Shown here piece by piece: positions 24,707-35,165 of a stretch of 64,000 nt of DNA (the first letter of the stretch is position 1; the number at the start of each line of letters is the position of its first letter). The notes under the pieces were generated by a model that worked only from the letters and a program-made list of their open reading frames with translations, searched no databases and was not told the origin of the DNA. Source of the DNA: Osedax fenrisi (lineage: Eukaryota > Annelida > Polychaeta > Sabellida > Siboglinidae). The position numbers and the translations under genes are program-made. The stretch is taken from NCBI GenBank assembly GCA_964019155.1, contig OZ025243.1, positions 8,983,865 to 9,047,864 of the forward strand, given 5' to 3'.

Positions 24707-26776
24707 CTATGTTAATAGCTATAGTTTATATGGTTTTCCTAAAATAACGTTTATTTATAGCTAGATCTATATTGATTATACATAAAACACACAGTGCACA
24801 CGTGGTTTATGACAATCATCTACTGTAAGGCAAATATTTACAGCCAGTATAGTAACTTGTATTTATATTTACATCATACATATATGTATAAGTGAATACA
24901 GCTACATATTTATGAATACAAAATAACTCTTGTGACCTTCAAACTTGATGTTAAATGTTAACAAACATACAAAGATAACAAAGATTAAAAACATAAATCA
25001 GTAACATTTCGAATAATATATATACCATTATTCAAGTGTGTAAATAGGATGTTGGTACATTGGTATGTTACAAAAAACGAAGCCTAAATATTATGGGTTT
25101 AAAATATTAAACTATAAATAAATAGATGATATATAGAGACTTTTATCATATTAATGTATATATGATTAGAAATATTCACTATATTATATACAGAATAGTA
25201 TAACTATATAGTAATATATAGTAATATTAAATATCGAATTCACTAAAAATACATGAAATATTGTTGAACATATAACAAGGTGGAGTTGATACAATGATAA
25301 TAACGATGTCACTTCTGCCTCATAGTTAGTGTTAGTTCATTACAGTCAGTGGTGTACTGCTTATTAATGAGACTCACTAACTCCACACATACCCACCCAT
25401 TGCATTCATGATGAAATAATAGAATGTTATTTTTACGTCCCATATAAAGTATTATTTTTTTAATATATTTATATCTGAAATATTTAATTTATTTAATTAT
25501 GAATTTACAATGCTAGTATTCTTCTATATAGTTTTTATAGAACCAATACATTACGCAATGAATTATCATTGAACAATCAAAGTAACACACAAACACATTT
25601 ATATTACAAATATGTCGTAAATATAATTAATGGTAAATAACGTAAATGCAATCCTGAATAGGCATAGTTAAACAACTAGATTTGATTGACAGCCAACCTG
25701 TTCCTAAATATAGTTAACACGCCCCTTTCAAGTATTGTGTACACTTCTCTCCAGCCAAAGATCTTACTTTTCTGTTCGTTAGTGTTTGTTTATTATATCT
25801 AATTATAATAATCGCTATATATAGAATAGTATTCTAGTTATTAATAATTGATAATGATAACTACAAATTTTTATTAAGCTTAAATCACTTTTTAAATTAT
25901 ATAAGCATATAATTGAATCAAGACTTTATGTTTTGTTTAAAATTACAATATCGTTAGAAACAAATGAAAATGAGAATAATTATTGTGTACTTCTTTATAA
26001 CTAAATATTTTAATAAATTCACTATAGAATATTACCTAGAGTTTCCCGGGTATTACTCATAGTTGCTAGGAACATAAAGTTTAGCCTAATCTCTCATCAC
26101 GTATTTCACATTAGTTATCACAAATAACAATACATGTTATAGTGATATGCATTATGGGTAATGCTCTAAACATATGCGATGATGACGAACAGAGTAATAG
26201 CGATTATAATGAACTACGGGGATGATTATTGACCTTGAGAAGTTTGCCTTCGAAGCGTTCCACTCTTCTTTTAGCGGCGCGAATAGGCTGTACCTCTAGC
26301 AGTTCCTTCATCTTATCGCTGGACGCCATCTCTATGGCGAGTTGACCTTGAAAAGGGCATGAAGGTCAGCGTGTAAATATAGGTAGGCACCTTGTGTTGT
26401 GAATTTTAAGTATCCCTATACAAATATATATATATATATCTATTGTACACCTATATATCTATAACTTCTTATATACGTATATCTTTATATATATATATCC
26501 TATATTTGTATCCGTAATGGACCATTCCGTACAGCTTAGCATAATGGAACGTTCCATACAGCTTAGCTAACGAACTACCACCGAATACTGAATCACTATC
26601 ACAGCAGCGCAATAATATACCCACGCCCCCCGTGGTATATCTCAATGTGGCTGGACTTCACACAGATTTCAGTCTGGTTGAGGGGTAACCAGGACCGTAG
26701 GAGTAAGGCTTGGAGTAAGGCTTCAAGGTTTACGTAACTACATTATAACATACAGTTCAATGTATAGTTAAATGTG

Positions 26777-26817
<41 letters not shown>

Positions 26818-28464
26818 GATTGATAATTTATTTAAGCAAATACATTAATATTATTATTATAATTATTCAATATATAGTTAAGCGACACTATAGTTAAGCA
26901 ATGGTACACACACTGATACACTCTCTCTCTCACTAGGTGTCACTACCTTTAGCATTCTTGACGAGCGTATCGATACCGTGATGAAGGAGAAGAGCAACCG
27001 TTGCAGCGTGACCCCTATAGGTGGCGTTATGTAGCGCCGTATTACCTCTATCATCGGTGCAGTTCAGGTTGGGCGGCCGGTATTGCTTCAACTGCGACCG
27101 CGCGAGAAGTCATCGGTGGATTAGATAGGTTATATGAGCTGATGTATAGTCGAAAGCAGAGAGTTGAAATATCGTATAACGTTGTTGAAATAATCAACGA
27201 ATAAAACGTAGTTAAAACATAAATAACGTAACACTTTTTATAGTTACCATGAATTGTTATTATTCGTGTTCGTATATCTGTATTTAATCAAATAAATAAA
27301 TATTGATAAATATATTATTAATTTAATCAGCATTTTTAAAGCATTACTAATATATAATATCATAATTAGAGAGAAAAATGATGATAACGAGAGATAGAAA
27401 ATGAATACAAATTATTGGTATACTACGATAATCATGATTTAAATAGCATAACTTATAAACATATTAAGGTTTAATTTAAATGTATTCAAAATATACAAAG
27501 TATTGTAATTTTGTGTCAGCTTTTAGGGGTATTTATTAAATACAATTTAATTATATTATATATATATTTATATATATATGTATGTAAAGATCTGTTATCA
27601 GGTATATTTAATGACACAGACAATAAGGTAATGCAGTACACTCGTCATGGTTATATATAGTTTGGTACTAACGATGCTGCTAATTAGGTCAATGTCACCG
27701 ATTCTAGAAGCACATAACAGTCGTTTCTCTTCTTGTTGTCTTTGCGTAATGGCCACAGCTATTTATGAATACTTAATTAACACGATCGTTAGAATATACA
27801 TATAAGGTAAATATGTATTCAAAATATTCATAAATATATATCTTAAATTTTATTTTAAAGTGAATAAGTTAAGGATATATTTAATTCATCGATTTTTAGA
27901 ATTAAGTTCATATATTCAATATTAATTATAGAATTAGATATATTCGAAAAATTAAAAAGTTGAAAAAACTAAATAAAAATAGAAACACAGATACACATAC
28001 TCATACATGCATATATATATATATACACTCATGCTACTTATACACTCATACATACCAGGGATTATATAAGTATTTATATTTGTATTTGATTGTTATATTT
28101 AGTGTCAATAATCAAATATAGCATCAAATACATTTAACATATATTTAGAATTAGATAATTGAAATAGAATTATTAATTAAATAGAACTAATTTTATTTTA
28201 TAATGAATTTTAATAAAGTTTGTACATTTATAAATGATAAAAATGAACAGCTTTTTAATATAGAATTTTTTATATAAAACATATTTTATATTTTAATAAT
28301 AATTTTTTTAAGTGTATAAATTTATATCAAAAGAATAGCGATAACATGCAATATTTTGCGGTATTAGTAATATTGGAAGAGGTAATTTTGAAAATATAGA
28401 GAATTAATTTTGGATGACTATAGTTTTGTTAAATATAATATTAATAAATATGTATAGATTACCT

Positions 28465-28509
<45 letters not shown>

Positions 28510-31500
28510 TATCTGGATATACTATTATCGTTTATCTATATAATAATATTATCAACTATTTTTAATTGATTATATCTATAAATATGAATATAAATTGATG
28601 TATTTTATTTTATATGGGATGAAGATCAAATTAATCTAGGATGATTTGCAGAGTAATTTTGGAGTACTTTATGTAAGAACGTTAATTATCATTATTTATA
28701 GTAATATTATCATTAATAAACGTACAAAAGTTGATATGTTTTCTTTGTATATTTTATAGTAATACATTTATTTTATGTGTGCATACAAATATATGAAATA
28801 TATTAATATATATTATAAACATAAACATAATAAAAATATACTCTTTACTCATATAATAAATATTATAAAAATATTTCATACTTTTAACATTTAATTTTAA
28901 CATTACTATGTTGATATTGCTATTCTTAATATCGTGAATAGTAGTATGATTATATTCGATGTGATTTATTTGAGATTTATTTTAGTTAATTGTATATTAA
29001 ATAATATAATAACTTATGAAAGTAAATCGCTAAATCTGAGTACTATCATTTGATTTATTGTAATTATTTATTTAAATTGCACACATATCTATATATCAGT
29101 ATTCGTAAGGGCATCTTAGTGTCACATGAAATTCTAATGTGTTGGTAAATATATAGGAAAATACTACTTTCATTATAAATAGATCATATCATTTATTATT
29201 TGGCCAATTGCCATAATTTTACTTTTATATATTTATATTATATATCTATGATATACCTTTTTTAAATATTTATTGAATTGAATTGAATATAGTTTATTGA
29301 GTAGAAATGAAATATAATGCAGTATATACAATTTCTGCTCAAAGGAGAATAATTAATAAACCCTCCAATAATATAATAATACAATAATATGACAACGTTA
29401 AAATTATATATACAAAAAAATTAGTAAATATATATAACATATTTTCTATTATAGTATTTAGTTTTACAATTACTTCATCTTGTAATTCGTTATTTGTTGA
29501 GGCATTATGATTAATATATACTATATATTTTTATACCATATATGTATTTTATTGTTTATTTATATTGAATATAAACACACATATACATATATAATGTATA
29601 TAGTTTAATGTAATAATTAATTATTAGAATTAAATCAAATATATATTATGCAATTATAGATTAAATGAAATGTATATAAACTAATAAAAAATATAATGTA
29701 TATGAATAGTGTAAGACGTGTAATAATAGTGCAATGATAATATGAATATAGAGATTATAAATATAAATAATAGAATAGAGAAAAATGTAAACAACAATAT
29801 AATAGAAATGATATGCTCCAGTGATTTTAATACATTTTTACATAGTAATGATATAAAGTTGAAATAAATAACAAAGTAGTGCGTGAAAAAAAATAAATAA
29901 TAAGTAAACAATGTGTGTTATATGTTTATAGGTATGATGATTGTAATATATTCATGGAAAACTTATCTTGATATCGGATTAAGCAGGCTAAATTAATTTG
30001 AAATTAAATTAATGTTTTACAGAATAATGATAAACAGGAAATGTATATATTTCTATATAAATTAAGAAGTGTTGAGAATTATAAATAATTGTAAAGTAGT
30101 AATTGATAATATAAATACACATAAACACAAATATATTCAATATAATACACAAGATTACCAGGCTTTGATAATACTAATAACCAATTGGAAATTATGTCAA
30201 TTATAAATTATGTATATTATAATATTTATATATTAGAAATATATGCTAAAATATTCAATATTGAACTACACATAGAATATTTTTAACACAGTTATATGGT
30301 GAAATTAATTATTCTGAGTGATTGAATTTGATAATTACTAATTAGATTTAATTGCTATTAAGTATCTCTATAAACATATATATTCATTAGTTTCTAATGA
30401 ATATAATTATCCGAAAATTTCAGAATATTAACATAACATATTTCCGAATATTAATTAGTAATAATAAACATGGACATATTATTTTTTTTTTAATTTGATG
30501 ACAAATAAATATTATTTTATATAACTACTATTTTAAAAATTGTGCATTTAGTACAATAAAATAATATATCACATATGACATCACACATTACTTGTTGTTT
30601 CAGCAGAGATTATTTCTATATTCATCTTATATAAAATGCACATGTATTATTTTGATATTTAAAGATTTAATTAATTAAAAACAGCTATAAGTATAATGAT
30701 ACATAATAATAGTATATAGTATATACTATATACACAGCTATTAATTATCTTATTACTATTAATAATGTTATATAACTATTATTTAAAGCCCCCACAAATT
30801 ACTTATCTAATAATGCATAAAATAATGCTTAAATCAAAGTTCACAATCTATTCACTCACAGATTATATTTATTTGTATTTTATTTGTATTTGTATTTTAT
30901 TTAACAATTGAGAAATATTTGAGATCCTATCAGTGATATATGCAATCTCATATATGCACATACACACACACACACACTCATACATATAGGTAAGTTCACA
31001 TGCACACTCACACTTACTCACACACACACACACCCACACCCACACACACACACGCACATACTAATGCATTACAGACCGTTGATGAGATTCTTGATGTGCG
31101 CATCTCGTGTTTCGCTGAGAGCCGTCTCCCCTTCAGCATTACTGATGGACACTGACGCCCCGCACTCCAGCAGCATCGTAACTATGTCCTAGTCGGGCAT
31201 GTGTGTATCAAGTAGATATTTGGTAGGTAAAGAGGTAGATAGGTTAGGATAAACAAAAGAAAACTTTCACCATTTGTTCGAAACTCCTTGGACGAAAAAA
31301 AAAAAAACTTTACCCGACTTTCCACCAGACACCCTATCATCAACTTTCGATGACTACTTCCATCAAAAGCTCACAAGTATTCTCAGAAATCTCCCACGAT
31401 ATACTACTTTAAATACCCCCACCATGCCAACGCACTCACTTAATGTATTTTCAGTCCCTTCCATGTCAGACATAGGAACACTCCTTAAAGCAACTAAAAG

Positions 31501-34500
31501 TTCATCTCCTCTTGACCCTATAACTCTTTCCCTTTTACACGAAATCACTGAATCCCTCACTATCCCTCTCAAAAATATATTCTGTGAATCCCTCGAATCC
31601 GGTACTTTTCCAACATCCTATAAACATGAACTCATTACACCCCTCCTAAAGAAACCAAACCTTGACCCTCAACAATGATTTCCCAATATTTAAACCTGTC
31701 GATATTTTCCAAATCTTTGGAACGATTCGTCACGAAATAACTAACTTCTTATTTAATATCACACAAAATCCCTCACATCTTCTAAAGCACATATCTTCCT
31801 TCCAAATCAACCGAAACCGCACTAGCGAAGATATCCTCTAATCTTGATAACAAAAATGGCACAATACTCGCACTACTTGATCTCTCCTCCGCGTTTGACA
31901 CTATTGACCACACGATTGTCATACACCGTCTTACATCTATGGGTATCACTGGTACTGCACACAAATGGCTGTCCTCATTCATAACCAACCGAATTTCCTC
32001 AGTTTTAGTTCACATCTTCCCATCTTGTAACACACGGTGTTCCCCAAGGGTCAGTCCTTGGACCAATACTCTTTAACATTTACATCATTCCCCTTCTCCA
32101 CCTTATCTCGAATTCTCCAGTTAGCGTCCATACATATGCAGACGACATCCAACTTTGTAAAATGTACAGAAAACGAAAATTTTATACCTGACATACTTTC
32201 CTCTACTATTACTACCATTCATAACTGGCTCACAATAAACTCCCTCGTCTTTAATCCAATTAAAACCGAGACTATCTTCTTTCACCTTCCACTCCGAAGT
32301 AAAACTTTACCAACTCCCCCTCCAATTAACATTAATGGACAGCTCATCATGTACTCAACCCATATCAAAAATCTTGGTGTTATATTTGACATAATTTTAA
32401 TTTTTTCAGACAACTGTCCCACATAACAAAACTATCAACTACATTCACTACGCTTTATTAGTCATTCAATATCAATATCCACCGCTACTATTATAGCTTT
32501 TGCTTACATCCTACCTCTATTCGACTATTGCAATTTTATCCTTTACAAATGCAACTTTATCCCCCTCATCGTATATTACTAAACTCCAAATTCTTCAAAA
32601 TTCTATAGCTAGGTGTATATTCAACATACCAAAATACTCCCACACTCATATATCTCCATTCTTAGTTAAACTCCACTGGCTACCTGTACGCCATAGAATC
32701 CTATATAAAACTCTACTACTGGCTCATAAAGCAATCCACAATGACTCTCCTGACTACCTAGCATCCCTACTCAAACTTAAATTACCAACTACACACTCTA
32801 CCAACATGTTTCTACTTCAACTTCCTCCTAAACACAACTTACATTCAACCAACACTCGTGCCTGGCAATATCCGTCCCATACTCCTGGAATACTCTCCCT
32901 ACATCCATCCGTACTACACACTCCATCAACTCCAAACTTTAAGAAACTGCTATTTTAAGAAAACCTACCTATTTAATATGAAACATCAACATTAAATATA
33001 TATGTACGCCTCCGATTGTTTTATAAGCACAGTTAGATGTCCGACAACCGAAAAATGTAAGCTAATTGTCATAGGTTATATTAACAAATATATAGTTATA
33101 TTATATAACTTATATATATATATAACTCAGAAATGTGTAAATATAAAAATATATGGAATTAGTATTAAATTTTCCCTTTCTTCATCATTGCATTTACCCA
33201 ACATAAATAAAATATAGTAAATCTATATATATATGTATATACTCACCCTACCACTCCCCTCATAAATTTCTAAATAAACTAAACAATTAAATAATATAAA
33301 AAATTAATTACATAGGTTCTTCCTCCTTCTCCTCCTCCTCCATCTCCCTTCGTCTATCTCCACCCCTCATCATCGCCCTTGTGTTATGTAATACCAGCGA
33401 CGTAATAGTAACCTCTCTGCCGGTGAACGCAGCTTTATGCAGCGGGGTATCTCCTACGTTGTTACTGACGTCTATTTCCACTCTAGCCTGTGTCGTAGTG
33501 GGCGTGTCTTATTAGCGATACTGGGTATGAGTCATGCGTAGATACATATTCGCCCGGAATGCGAGTGTGACGAGTTTAAAGGTGAGGTCATATTTATGCT
33601 AATATTTGCACTTTTTTATAGAACAAACATATTAGATATTTTAGGATAATCGCGCATACTAGAGGCTGTTGTTTACAGCGAGAATATTAGCCTGAAGCGT
33701 GGTCTCAACGTCAGCTTACTAATTAAGGTGCCTGCTAATATATCACTTTCCTCGTAGGAAATAGGAAACAAACCGATAGATAACTGTAGACACTAGCGAA
33801 CGAAGCATTATTCCTGAGGTGAATGCCCTATATCGTGGTCTAACAATCAACTAACACCATACTACACTGTACTTGTAGTTACCCACTGTTTATTCGATTA
33901 AATGTTCCACTACGGTGTATGTTAAGTTGGCCTAAATATAATGCGTATTATATAATGATTCTAGTAGGCCTAGTTTAATGATGCCAGTCAGTCTATTACA
34001 CTAGCTAATATATAGATATAACCTGTACCCATTAACCCGTGTAATGTATAATATACGCGTGCGTATGTACCATCGATATAAAGAAATTGGATAAGCAATT
34101 GACGCACGCAATGCATGTAAAAGATAGATAAGCGAATTTGCACTTTTATCGATAAATTAACAAAATGGCATCAGTGATTTTGATTGGATATTAGTCATAT
34201 TATATATGTCAAATATTAAAACAGTAGGCTTTTCGTCGAAATAGATTAAAGTAACTTATATCTATATCAATGGATTTAGATTATAAATATCAATAAAATA
34301 GTATGAGATCTTCAATTTAAATATACAAAATTACGAGGAATATGATGTATTTTAAATATATAATTTTATTTTTAATATAGATAGTACATTAAAATTGATA
34401 GTAGGTTAAAGTAATAACAGGTTTAACTAATTATCAATAATATATATTTATAATTAAATAATATTAATTTAAAATGTAGTAGGTATTTAGTAGTGGGCTA

Positions 34501-35119
34501 CAACTGCAGCGCCTCTATCGCAAAGTTCCATATAATACATTCAATTGCTTATCCACTTTCTCACTATATCTATGGTATGTACGGCTATGGTATATTGGCG
34601 TACATTGTACGTGTATAATCGTCAGTGGAGCGTTGTTACTTGATGTTAAAGGTATCGAAATATGACACCTGCCAATTCCAATCTATAAAAAGCTGAATAC
34701 GATCCATGCTTCTCAGCAAACTTTTTACTTACTGGGTTACTCTACTGATGAGCGACGTGGTAAATTGTTGATCACATATATATCAACTCAAGGTCATTAG
34801 ATAGTGAAGGTCATTAGATATGATGGTCATCTAAAGTTTAAATAAAGGTCGACATATGTTAAGTGGTGATAGGTAAAGATAATATAATTAGATATCGATT
34901 GATGGTCATCAAAAGGTCAACTGAAGGTCACAAGAGGTAAACTGACCTTGAGAAGGAGGTCGACGGTGGACGCGTGTCCGAAATACGCTGCAAGATGAAG
35001 TGCAGTCCAGCCAAGGTTAGATTTGTGACCTCCTGTAATACACGTATAGGTAACATAAATATTTATAACAATGGAGTAAACAGCGCATTAATAGTGCAGG
35101 TCCTGTATCTAGTTTATAC

Positions 35120-35165
<46 letters not shown>

